Position numbers and translations under genes: made by a program
Shown: positions 52,370 through 60,781 of the stretch, in pieces
How positions within the stretch are numbered: the first letter of the stretch is position 1
Layout of the letters: the number at the start of each line of letters is the position of its first letter
DNA from: JBGLNL01 sp046484125
GTDB lineage: Bacteria > Chloroflexota > Dehalococcoidia > SZUA-161 > SpSt-899
DNA length: 61,015 nucleotides
Assembly (NCBI GenBank): GCA_046484125.1
Contig: JAWOBX010000095.1
Location: 1 to 61,015, forward strand
Direction of reading: 5' to 3'
Notes under the pieces: model-generated
Database searches by the model: none
The model's input: the letters and a program-made list of their open reading frames with translations, nothing else
What the model was told of the DNA's origin: nothing

Positions 52370-53707
52370 TTAGAGTACAGGCAAATACCGTTTGAGCTCA
52401 AATTCAGTTACCTGCGTACGATACATATCCCATTCCACCTTCTTGTTGGTAATGAAGTTCTCAAAAACATGGTCTCCCAGTGTATCTCGTACCAGCTTAC
52501 TCTGCTCGGTTAACATGATGGCCTCCTGGAGGCTGCCCGGGAGCATACCGATGCCCCTGCGTTCCCGTTCGGCCGCGCTCATCTCGTAGACATTCTCCTC
52601 CACCGGTTCCGGGGCCTCATACCCCTTTGCAATTCCCTCCAGTCCGGCCGCCAGCATAACGCTGAAGGCCAGGTACGGGTTGCACGCCGGGTCGGGCGAC
52701 CTGAACTCCACCCTTGTCGATTTCTCCTTACCCGGTTTGTATTCCGGAATGCGGATGAGGTCTGAGCGATTCCTCTGCGCCCAGGAGACATACACCGGCG
52801 CCTCGTAGCCAGGTACCAGCCTCTTATAGGAATTCACCCACTGGTTACATACTGAAGTGATCTCGGGACCGTATTTCAGCAGTCCTGCCACATAGCTCCG
52901 GGCATCTTTGGAAAGATGATACGCCGATCCTTTTTCGAAAAACGCGTTCGATTCGCCCTTGAATAGAGACTGATGCACGTGCATTCCGCTGCCATTGATA
53001 CCGAACACGGGCTTGGGCATAAAGGTCGCATAAACCCCGTAGCGCATGGCTGTCTGCTTGACTACCAGCCGGTAGGTCATTACATTATCCGCCATGGTGA
53101 GCGCATCCGTATACCTCATGTCGATTTCATGCTGGCTGGGAGCCACTTCGTGGTGGGAATACTCAATGCCAATTCCCATATCTTCAAGCGAAAGGACAGT
53201 GTCCCTTCGGAAATCCGTGGCCGCATCCAGCGGGGTCAGGTCAAAATACCCACCCTGGTCCAGTACCTCGGTGCCGTTCGAATCCTTAAAGTAGAAGAAC
53301 TCGAGCTCGGGCCCGACATAGAATGTGTAACCCAGCTCCGCAGCACGAGCCAGGTTCCTTTTTAATACATACCGTGGATCGCCCTCGAAAGGTTCTCCCG
53401 TCGGCTTAATGATGTCACAGAACATCCGGGCCACCGCACGATGCTCCTTTGGCCGCCACGGAAGCAGGCAGAAGGTATCCGGATCGGGCATGGCCATCAT
53501 GTCGCTCTCATCTATTCGGGCGAAGCCTTCTATAGATGATCCGTCAAAACCCATGCCGTCTTCCAGCGCGGTCTCAAGTTCCTCAACCGTGATGGTGAAA
53601 CTTTTCAGAAAGCCGAGGATATCGGTAAACCACATTCTAATGAACTTGACATCATGTTCCTTCGCTTTCTTGAGCACATATTCTTTGCTCTCATCTTTGG
53701 ACGTCAT
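52370..53707 (-). CDS. glnA: Glutamine synthetase type I
   Basis: 445 residues, GSI-alpha length. N-terminal beta-grasp with MWFTDILG and the GMGFDGSSIEGF latch, then GPELEFFYF, the SHHEVAPSQHEID metal site, GSGMHVHQS, NSYKRLVPGYEAP and RVEFRSPD with ligand Glu and Arg. No Tyr is seen in the adenylylation loop (residues near 390 read AAERERRGIGMLPGS), so control is probably by feedback or NrpR rather than adenylylation. Makes glutamine from glutamate, ammonia and ATP. GGAGGAAAG before the ATG. Downstream of amtB-glnK. Confidence 0.97.
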   Translation of the reverse strand: MTSKDESKEYVLKKAKEHDVKFIRMWFTDILGFLKSFTITVEELETALEDGMGFDGSSIEGFARIDESDMMAMPDPDTFCLLPWRPKEHRAVARMFCDIIKPTGEPFEGDPRYVLKRNLARAAELGYTFYVGPELEFFYFKDSNGTEVLDQGGYFDLTPLDAATDFRRDTVLSLEDMGIGIEYSHHEVAPSQHEIDMRYTDALTMADNVMTYRLVVKQTAMRYGVYATFMPKPVFGINGSGMHVHQSLFKGESNAFFEKGSAYHLSKDARSYVAGLLKYGPEITSVCNQWVNSYKRLVPGYEAPVYVSWAQRNRSDLIRIPEYKPGKEKSTRVEFRSPDPACNPYLAFSVMLAAGLEGIAKGYEAPEPVEENVYEMSAAERERRGIGMLPGSLQEAIMLTEQSKLVRDTLGDHVFENFITNKKVEWDMYRTQVTEFELKRYLPVL

Positions 53708-53932
53708 CTTTCTTTCCTCCTAACGTAAAAAGTTGGTTCAGGTCACCCTGGCGATCTGAGACCTTACTGCTGTATGCTCCCAACCCCCAGTCCTTGCAAC
53801 TGTCTGTTATATTAGCATTCCAACCTCCATTAGCACCAGTGCGCTTTTATTTCATTTTATCCCTGCCATGTTACATACATGTTTCAGTGTTTATTTTCAA
53901 CGGCCGTGATTTCCAGCCGGATTACCGTTCTT

Positions 53933-54271
53933 CTAAACCGCGTCCTGCCCCTGGTCTCCATTACTTATTCGCAGGGCATCCTCAACCGGTAAGACAAATA
54001 TCTTTCCATCACCCCGCTCCCCTGTCCTGGCGCTGTTCGCGATGGCGCGCACCGCCCTGTCAGCCTCTTCATCTATAACAACACATTCTATTTTCAACTT
54101 CGGCAGGAATTCAACCCGGTATTCACCGGCCCGCCACTGCAAGGTAATGCCCATCTGCTTTCCTCTGCCACTTACCTGGCTTACGGTCATACCGCGTACG
54201 CCCATCTCCGCTAGTGCTTCTCTCACAGGCTCCAGCTTTTCCGGTCTGATGATCGCCTCTATCTTTTTCAT
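53933..54271 (-). CDS. glnK: Nitrogen regulatory protein P-II
   Basis: 112 residues, the family size. T-loop with Tyr in GEYRVEFLPK, B-loop TGERGDGKIFVLPVEDALRI. Senses 2-oxoglutarate and ATP/ADP and, by pairing with amtB, gates the transporter. Its ATG overlaps the amtB stop (ATGA), the classical amtB-glnK arrangement. GGAGG upstream. Confidence 0.97.
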   Translation of the reverse strand: MKKIEAIIRPEKLEPVREALAEMGVRGMTVSQVSGRGKQMGITLQWRAGEYRVEFLPKLKIECVVIDEEADRAVRAIANSARTGERGDGKIFVLPVEDALRISNGDQGQDAV

Positions 54272-55494
54272 GGCAACAAACCTCCGTACGCACGCTCACC
54301 GTGCTGTGAAATATCCAGCCCAACTTCCTCCTCCTCACTCTTAACCCTCAGGCCGATAAAACGATCGACCAGTTTGCCCAGTATCACAGTCGCAACAAAG
54401 GCAAAAACTGCAACCGCGGCAACTCCAGCTATCTGCTTGCCGAATTGCACTCCCCCACCCCACAGCAGTCCGTCCACCCCACCGATCGAAGCACTGGCAA
54501 ATATTCCGGTGGCCAGCGCCCCCCAGACGCCGCACATGCCGTGGACCGCCCACACATCCAGCGACTCATCTATGCCCCGTTTAGTTCTCCAGAGGATAAA
54601 GTAATATCCTACAATTGAGGCGCCTATCCCTATCGGTATTCCCATGATCGGATGGACAAATCCCGCGGCCGGTGTTATGGCCACCAGCCCCGCTACAGCA
54701 CCGGTAGCTACCCCCAGGGCCGATGGGCGCCGATCCCTCCATGCCAGTAACATCCAGGTCACCGCGGCGGCCGCCGCTGACAGATTGGTCGCCACGAAAG
54801 CGCTGGCAGCCAGACCATCCGCGGCCAGCGAGCTCCCCGCGTTAAATCCGAACCAGCCAAACCACAAGAGCCCCGCCCCAAGCATAACCAGGGGAACATT
54901 GCCGGGCTCCATCGGCATACCTTCCCGAAAACCTTTCCTGGGCCTGAGCAGAAAGGCCAGAGCCAGAGCGGTCATTCCCGCGTTTATGTGGACGACTGTA
55001 CCTCCGGCGAAGTCAAGCGCGCCCAGTTCGTTCAGCCACCCCCCTTCACCCCACACCCAGTGAGCCACCGGACAATAGACCACTGTAAACCAGAGAACGG
55101 CGAGAATCACGAATCCGCTGAACTTCATCCGCTCCACCACCCCGCCAGTCCACAGGGCAACAGTTATTACGGCGAACATACCCTGAAACACCATAAATCC
55201 CAGGTGTGGTACTGTAGAGGCGTAAGTGCCGGAAGGCTCCTGCCCGACGCCCTTTAGAGCGATAAAATCAAGTCCGCCCACCAGGCTCCCGTGGTCGGAG
55301 CCAAAGCTGAGGCTGTAGCCGTAGAGGGCCCATAACAAGCCGATAATCCCCAGTAATGTAAAGCTCATCATGAGGGTGGAGAGCACATTTTTACTCCTGA
55401 CCATCCCACCGTAGAAGAAGGCCAGCCCGGGAGTCATCAGCATGACCAGAGCCGTCGATACAAGAATCCACGTCGTATCTCCCGCGTCAATCAT
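54268..55494 (-). CDS. amtB: Ammonium transporter
   Basis: 408 residues with about 11 membrane segments, N terminus DTTWILVSTALVMLMTPGLAFFYGGMVRSKN (split here: TWILV...FFYGG), the DFAGGTVVHINAG motif with a pore His, and VHGMCGVWGALATG with the second pore His. Inner-membrane ammonium channel. First gene of amtB-glnK-glnA. GTTAC motifs lie upstream (55557-55597). Confidence 0.96.
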   Translation of the reverse strand: MIDAGDTTWILVSTALVMLMTPGLAFFYGGMVRSKNVLSTLMMSFTLLGIIGLLWALYGYSLSFGSDHGSLVGGLDFIALKGVGQEPSGTYASTVPHLGFMVFQGMFAVITVALWTGGVVERMKFSGFVILAVLWFTVVYCPVAHWVWGEGGWLNELGALDFAGGTVVHINAGMTALALAFLLRPRKGFREGMPMEPGNVPLVMLGAGLLWFGWFGFNAGSSLAADGLAASAFVATNLSAAAAAVTWMLLAWRDRRPSALGVATGAVAGLVAITPAAGFVHPIMGIPIGIGASIVGYYFILWRTKRGIDESLDVWAVHGMCGVWGALATGIFASASIGGVDGLLWGGGVQFGKQIAGVAAVAVFAFVATVILGKLVDRFIGLRVKSEEEEVGLDISQHGERAYGGLLP

Positions 55495-55556
55495 TGAAGT
55501 TCACCACCTTTCGCTCGCTTCATACTGTAGATAATGCTAACCATAGGGGGTTTCAG

Positions 55557-55597
55557 CGGTGTTACCGGGATGTTACGTTTATGTTACAAAACAGGGG
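55557..55597. promoter_or_regulatory. Cluster of GTTAC motifs upstream of amtB
   Basis: Three GTTAC occurrences in 35 bases (GTGTTACC, TGTTACG, TGTTACA) about 60-100 nt before the amtB start; TGTTACGTTTATGTTACA is a direct repeat that also looks partly palindromic. A similar TGTTACAT occurs upstream of glnA near 53868. Possible regulator binding site; the regulator is unknown. Confidence 0.3.
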
Positions 55598-55941
55598 ACC
55601 GGTATACGCGCCCGGCGCATGGGCCCTGGGGCCTGTTTTCTTCTGGCGCGAAGCTGGATATGCTATAATGCTGTCTATGGTGTGACAGGCACTTTCTCAA
55701 TGGCAAAATGGGCCAAGCACTACGTCACACGCTGGGAATATGAGCGTGACCCCAAATCAACAGTGTGCATAACACCTATGAGGACTCCCTTTGTCAAGGG
55801 CTGCCTTCCTTTTGAATATGGATAGCTTAATGGTCTTGTACCCTTACTTGTTTACCAGCGAGGCGATGGGCGCGAGAAAAGAAGTAGCCCGCGTCAACAA
55901 ATTATTTCAGCACAAACTGGGAGAAACAATATAGAAACCAT
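55598..55941. other. Gap upstream of amtB and gdh terminus: no confident gene
   Basis: Contains a TATAAT (55664-55669) with a poor -35 on the + strand, and an open frame ending at 55825 whose last part begins with ATG 55700 (41 residues) but lacks a ribosome-binding site. No family recognised. Confidence 0.4.
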
Positions 55942-56168
55942 ATGAGCTCCGAACCTGAAAGGCGGCATAACGTATTAAGGCCACGACTGATTGCTCTTAT
56001 CTCAGTCCTTCTTATTATCGGCGCGGCGGCAATAGTAATATATCGGTCTGGGATGTTTTTTATTACGATATAACCGATCTTGAACGGCATGTATCAATTC
56101 ACATCACATACGATCCAGAGGGTGATGCCCCGGCACTCGACTGGATGGAGGTTGAAGCCGCCCGTTAG
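55942..56168 (+). pseudogene. Possible frameshifted small membrane protein gene
   Basis: From ATG 55942 the frame reads 43 residues with a charged start (SSEPERRHN) and a hydrophobic span (LIALISVLLIIGAAAIVIY), then stops. The +2 frame over the junction continues SVWDVFYYDITDLERH and ends EGDAPALDWMEVEAAR at 56168, which looks like a natural soluble tail. One indel near 56030-56045 would join them into about 75 residues. No strong ribosome site. No family recognised. Confidence 0.35.
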
Positions 56169-56504
56169 GTCAGATTTCAAATAAGTTCAGGATGAGAACC
56201 TGAATGTCTGGAGTGCACAATCACAAATAGAACCCAAGTTCAGAGAATTCTAACTCAGGGTTACGGATGGCATCCAACAACGCAACCACATTCACTACAA
56301 AAAACCCACGTTACCATGTGACTGTCGCCGGTTGTTTTAACGTGATTTATAGAATCTCTCGTAAACGCAAAAGCAGAGCTACCGCATTTTGGGCATACCG
56401 GTTCCATTCATCCCCCTTAATAAAATTACACATACTGGAGGCACCCGGCAGGTGGTAATTAATTGTGTCTTATCTGGTCAGGTTACCGGAAATCACTAAG
56501 TAAA
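56169..56504. other. Gap downstream of gdh with no recognised gene
   Basis: About 335 bases. Only short, low-quality open frames; no repeat copy and no obvious strong hairpin. Confidence 0.5.
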
Positions 56505-57752
56505 CTAAATCCATCCCCGGCACCTCATTGCTTCGACCACGCGCTCAACAGCTACAACATAAGCGGCCTTTCTCATGGTGATACCATATTTCCTGGATGT
56601 GCTCAGTACCTGGTGATAGGCGGTTTTCATTTTCTCATTAAGACGCTTATGGATTTCTTCTTCATCCCAGTTGCACATATATGAGTTCTGTACCATCTCA
56701 AAGTAAGAGACTGTTACACCACCGGCATTGCACAGAAAGTCGGGTATCACGTGAACGCCATTTTCACCTAGAATTTCATCGGCCTTAGGCGTCGTTGGGC
56801 CATTGGCCAGCTCAGCAAGGATTTTAGCCTTGATATTCCTGGCGTTCTTTTCGGTGATTACGTTCTCTAACGCGCAGGGGATAAGCACATCCACATCAAG
56901 CTCCAGAAGTTCCTCATTGGAAATGCCCTGTGCGTCAGGTAAGTTAGTTACCGATCCTGTTTTGACCTTATGATTATATATAATCTCTGGGTCGAGGCCT
57001 TCGCTATTGTATATGCCGCCTTTGCTATCGCTGACAGCGACTACCCGACTGCCAAAAAGCTCTTTGCACAGGCGTGCTGCATGGTATCCGGCATTTCCAT
57101 AGCCCTGTATCGCAACTGTTAAATCGCTCATATCTATACCTAATACATTAACTGCTTCCCTGATAGTATACATTCCACCACGTGCCGTTGCGTCTCCCCG
57201 TCCGGCTGAGCCGCCGATGCATACAGGTTTGCCGGTAATAACACCGAAATGGCTCTTCCCAACAATCCTGGAATACTCATCCATCATCCAGGACATTATC
57301 TCCGGGGTGGTATAGACATCGGGTGCCGGGACGTCAACATCCGGCCCGATGAACTGCCAGATAGCTTTTATATATGCCCTGCTCACCCGTTCCAGTTCAC
57401 CTTTCGATAATTCCTTAGGGTTACAAATAATACCGCCTTTACTTCCACCGAGAGGGAGGTCAAGCAGGGCGCACTTCCAGGTCATCCATGCGCTAAGGGC
57501 TCGGACAGTATCTATCGTTTCTTCGGGATGGAACCGAATTCCACCTTTGCCCGGGCCTCTGGCATCATTGTATTGTACCCTGAATCCATGGAACACTTTC
57601 ACGGCACCATTGTCCATGCGTACCGGGATGGACACGTGGAGTTCACGCATTGGATTGCGAAGTATCTCGCATACGTTTGGTTCCAGGGTCAGGGTTTCGG
57701 CACATGCATCTATCTGTTCCTGCGCAACTCTAAACGGATTGACAGCTGACAT
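56505..57752 (-). CDS. gdhA: Glutamate dehydrogenase
   Basis: 415 residues, hexameric Glu/Leu/Phe/Val dehydrogenase size. PVRMDNGAVKVFHGFRVQYNDARGPGKGG with catalytic Lys lies near residue 45-75 (key residues K and the GPGKGG loop), GGSKGGI with the second Lys, and QGYGNAG of the NAD(P) domain. Interconverts glutamate and 2-oxoglutarate plus ammonia. Transcribed after nrpR2, 139 nt apart. Confidence 0.95.
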   Translation of the reverse strand: MSAVNPFRVAQEQIDACAETLTLEPNVCEILRNPMRELHVSIPVRMDNGAVKVFHGFRVQYNDARGPGKGGIRFHPEETIDTVRALSAWMTWKCALLDLPLGGSKGGIICNPKELSKGELERVSRAYIKAIWQFIGPDVDVPAPDVYTTPEIMSWMMDEYSRIVGKSHFGVITGKPVCIGGSAGRGDATARGGMYTIREAVNVLGIDMSDLTVAIQGYGNAGYHAARLCKELFGSRVVAVSDSKGGIYNSEGLDPEIIYNHKVKTGSVTNLPDAQGISNEELLELDVDVLIPCALENVITEKNARNIKAKILAELANGPTTPKADEILGENGVHVIPDFLCNAGGVTVSYFEMVQNSYMCNWDEEEIHKRLNEKMKTAYHQVLSTSRKYGITMRKAAYVVAVERVVEAMRCRGWI

Positions 57753-57890
57753 TCTTTTCTTATACCTCGTTATTAAGATTTACGATAAACAGCCATACTA
57801 TGCCCGCACACCATGAAGAGCCTGTATAAAGCCATCATGACCGCCATTGCAGTTACCCCAAAATGCGATCACTGTTTTTAAGACAGCTCA

Positions 57891-58895
57891 TCACTGCTGC
57901 AACTCCTCGAATTTGACGAGATCGTTATAGTCCACGATGGCGCTCATGGCCCGGTTTTCCGCCTCAATACCGGCCTCTTCAGCGGCGGCAACAGGATTCA
58001 TACCGCCTATCAAAATCATCCCGATTTTGTTGATTTCCACAGGTATTTCACAGACCGGCTGGCTGGTACTGCCCATCAACAGTACTCCTCGCAAGCCGGC
58101 CTTTGACAACCCCTCCAAAGCTTCCTCAACTATAGGCCGGCAAATACCGGGTACCTCACGAAAATTGGATAGTATTTTACCGTTGCCGTTTCGTGCTGCC
58201 TCTCTCACTGAGGTCATTTTGCCCCTGATGAATACCTCTGAGGGATCGAGCGACGATCCTGCGTAGTTAATAAGTTCCACAAATCGAATCGACTGCCTGT
58301 TCCTTAGCTGAAGGATTCCACCAAAACGGGAATCCATGGGAATACCGGCTTTCAATAATACTCCGTTGACCAGTACGCTACACACTGTGCCCAGCGCAAC
58401 CTTGCCCTCGGGAACCGTTAGCTCGCCGATTTTCTCACCAGCCCGGGCTACCACCACTCGGTCTCCGGCACAAAGTCCGGCTTTAAACACTGGCACCATC
58501 GCGGAAACCGCCTTACCAAATTCCCGTTTAGGAAAAAGGGAAACATTTATCGGAATTTGGCCGGTACATGTTTCCCAATCGAAACTGGTCTGGAACGCCT
58601 GCATCTCTATCTTCGAAAGCACCAGCCCGACTTTATCCTGAACAAGAGCGCTTTTGAGCTCATCAATTCCCTGTTTCGTGATCAATCTGCCATCCCGACC
58701 TACCAAATATGTCAATCCTCGTTCATCCATTAGCCTGAGATGGTAGCGGACTGCCCGTTCAGTAAGATCAATACCGTAATCCTGCATGCGACGGGCAATG
58801 ATACGAGCGCCTATCGGGTCCGTAGATTCGCTGATAATTCTCAATATGAGAATAACTTTGCGTTCGACTTCCTGTGAATCTACACCAACCAGCAT
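57891..58895 (-). CDS. nrpR: NrpR-type (DUF128) transcriptional regulator 2
   Basis: 334 residues from ATG 58895, chosen because its N terminus (MLVGVDSQEVERK) matches that of the paralogue (VGTETQEVERK). The frame is open 26 codons further without support. Winged helix followed by one NrpR domain; high identity to the 50595 gene over the full length. Palindromes GTGGCA/TGCCAC and GGCAA/TTGCC lie 25-65 nt upstream and may be autoregulatory operators. Precedes gdh in the same direction. Confidence 0.88.
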   Translation of the reverse strand: MLVGVDSQEVERKVILILRIISESTDPIGARIIARRMQDYGIDLTERAVRYHLRLMDERGLTYLVGRDGRLITKQGIDELKSALVQDKVGLVLSKIEMQAFQTSFDWETCTGQIPINVSLFPKREFGKAVSAMVPVFKAGLCAGDRVVVARAGEKIGELTVPEGKVALGTVCSVLVNGVLLKAGIPMDSRFGGILQLRNRQSIRFVELINYAGSSLDPSEVFIRGKMTSVREAARNGNGKILSNFREVPGICRPIVEEALEGLSKAGLRGVLLMGSTSQPVCEIPVEINKIGMILIGGMNPVAAAEEAGIEAENRAMSAIVDYNDLVKFEELQQ

Positions 58896-58920
58896 TTTCT
58901 GCCCTGAGCCTTTTTTGGTA

Positions 58921-58958
58921 GTGGCAATATAGTGCCACAATATCGGCAATCGGTTGCC
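58921..58958. promoter_or_regulatory. Two palindromes upstream of nrpR2
   Basis: GTGGCA-N6-TGCCAC at 58921-58938, with the 6-bp spacing known for methanogen NrpR sites (GGAA-N6-TTCC), and GGCAA-N4-TTGCC at 58945-58958, which recurs upstream of the gltB-type gene. Candidate binding sites for the NrpR paralogues; assignment is inference. Confidence 0.45.
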
Positions 58959-59013
58959 TTTTATGCTTACCAAAATATTATCAGAGCCACATGTAAAGTG
59001 TCAACAATTTAAT

Positions 59014-59116
59014 TCTAAGAGACCTCCTCAGTAAGAGGTGACTTCGGGGGGCTAGGGGTGTCCCCAGCTTTAAAAGTCCTCCATGATTTGGGGGGTTCAG
59101 GGAATTGATCAGGTAA
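59014..59116 (+). repeat. Dispersed repeat R1, copy E
   Basis: TCTAAGAGACCTCCTCAGTAAGAGGTGACTTCGGGGG..., CCCCAGCTTTAAAAGTCCTCCATGATTTGGGGGG and AATTGATCAGGTAAT. Same orientation as copies A and B. It lies in the gap between nrpR2 and the exosortase gene. Confidence 0.75.
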
Positions 59117-59314
59117 TACATTCACGGTTAATTAGGCAATATTGCCAATTATTGGCACAAATTGATTTTTCCCCGGAAGGGGATGGGCACTGATTACGCA
59201 AATGCTGCAACGAAGTACTAATGTGGGCCGAGCCCACCCTGTGTCTGCTGAAAAAAGCCGCCACCCGGAATCAATCACAATTCCACTAAATAATTAAAAG
59301 TGCTAAAATAGGCT
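59117..59314. other. Upstream region of the exosortase gene
   Basis: Contains an AGGCAATATTGCCAATTATTGGCAC block (59134-59158; GGCAATATTGCC is a perfect palindrome). TAAAAT at 59302 is very close to the ATG. No gene supported. Confidence 0.4.
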
Positions 59315-60145
59315 ATGGCCGGAATTGAGTATAAAAAGTTTATCGGCCCCGGAATAATCGCGGTCCTGGTCATAGCCCTTTATTATCCCGCCATCGAATG
59401 GATGGCCAATTCATGGTGGAACTCCGATTATTACTCTCACAGCTTACTCCTCCTCCCGGTTGCCCTCATCATTCTCTGGAGCAGGCGGAATGACCTGGGT
59501 GAAAAGCGACCATACCAGATCGGTATATGGGTGCTCGTCGCCGGACTCATTCTTTACGTCGTGGGCTTCGTCCGGGCCTCGAATTTCCTTTGCGCGGCAT
59601 CCCTCCTGCTCGTACTGCCGGGAATCGTAATCTTCGCCCGGGGGATAACCGCCCTTCGGGCGGTCGCCTTCCCCATCGCCCTCCTTGTCTTCATGATCCC
59701 GTTTCCCTGGCTGGATAGAGTCACCCTCTGGCTGCAAAACTTTGCCGCCAGGGCGTCTGCCTGGATAGTGGATTTACTGGGAGTATCGGTTACACGAACC
59801 GGCTCACAAGTGGAACTGGAGAATGCTTCCTTCCAGATTGGAGTCCCGTGCAGCGGAATGCACAGTCTTATCGCCCTGCTGGCGCTCGCGGCAATCCTGG
59901 CCTATTTGCTCAGAGGACCTTTCATCCGCAAGCTGTCACTGGTCATACTGGCCATCCCCGTCGCCATTTTCTCCAATCTGGCCCGGCTGGTTATCCTGCT
60001 GTTAATCGGCAACGCCTGGGGAGAGGACGCGGTTACAGGCGTAGTTCATGACCCCTTGAGTCCCATCATATTCGTAATAGCCATCATATGCCTGATCCCC
60101 CTGGCACGCATACTTGGCCTCCGGGTTAATGAACCTCACGAATAA
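59315..60145 (+). CDS. Exosortase/archaeosortase family transpeptidase
   Basis: 276 residues, mostly membrane helices (about eight). The catalytic set is visible: Cys in GVPCSGMHSL, Arg in FSNLARLVILL and His in VHDPLSPIIF. Such enzymes cleave a C-terminal sorting signal (PEP-CTERM and similar) and attach proteins to the envelope. No companion sorting-signal protein is in the window. ATG 59315 starts MAGIEYKKF. No clear ribosome site was seen. Confidence 0.9.
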   Translation: MAGIEYKKFIGPGIIAVLVIALYYPAIEWMANSWWNSDYYSHSLLLLPVALIILWSRRNDLGEKRPYQIGIWVLVAGLILYVVGFVRASNFLCAASLLLVLPGIVIFARGITALRAVAFPIALLVFMIPFPWLDRVTLWLQNFAARASAWIVDLLGVSVTRTGSQVELENASFQIGVPCSGMHSLIALLALAAILAYLLRGPFIRKLSLVILAIPVAIFSNLARLVILLLIGNAWGEDAVTGVVHDPLSPIIFVIAIICLIPLARILGLRVNEPHE

Positions 60146-60190
60146 GACGAATCACTTCCATAAATAAGCTCCCCGATTTATAATAATCAA

Positions 60191-60781
60191 GTGCTGCTGT
60201 TCGGTCATATCGGAATCACAATGGGGGTGGTACTGGCATGGGATAAGGGCCTTTCCAGAAGAGTTCCATTCATCCACAGGGAAGAACAGGGGGAGAGCTC
60301 AACACCCGGCCGTTTGGCTGCCATGGGAAACAGCATCGACTACCGGCTGGTCGGGCTGGGAGCGATGCTCCCGGATATAATCGACAAGCCACTGGGCATT
60401 TACATCTTTGGTGATGCCATCAGTAATGGGCGGATTTTCGGCCATACACTTGTCTTTTTCCTGATATTGCTCGCCATAGGAATCTATCGCTATCGCAGAT
60501 ACGCCAGGCCAGGCTTCCTTATCGTTTCCCTGTGTTCCGGATTCCACCTGCTGCTTGACAGAATGTGGTATACTTCCCACACCCTCCTATGGCCCGCGTA
60601 CGGAATAAGTTTTGAAAAAGTGGATGTTACCGGATGGCTTTCCGAGATAAGCGATAAGTTCCTCAGTTCTCCGGGCGCCTATGGTACGGAAATTATCGGA
60701 CTTCTCATTCTGTTGCCGTTTGCCTTCAAACTATTACGCGACAGGGAAGTAATTCGATTCATTAAATCCGGGACCATTTGA
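60191..60781 (+). CDS. YdjM-like membrane-bound metal-dependent hydrolase
   Basis: 196 residues, GTG start. Conserved His/Asp motifs FGHIGITMG, GAMLPDIIDKP, GRIFGHTL and HLLLDRMWY of the DUF457/YdjM group, with several hydrophobic segments. Substrate unknown. Its stop overlaps the next start (TGATG). Confidence 0.8.
   Translation: MLLFGHIGITMGVVLAWDKGLSRRVPFIHREEQGESSTPGRLAAMGNSIDYRLVGLGAMLPDIIDKPLGIYIFGDAISNGRIFGHTLVFFLILLAIGIYRYRRYARPGFLIVSLCSGFHLLLDRMWYTSHTLLWPAYGISFEKVDVTGWLSEISDKFLSSPGAYGTEIIGLLILLPFAFKLLRDREVIRFIKSGTI

Noticed and set aside
55559..55825. 88-codon + strand frame upstream of amtB.
   Set aside because: No ribosome-binding site and low-complexity-like N-terminal part; only its last 41 codons look protein-like, which is not enough for a call.
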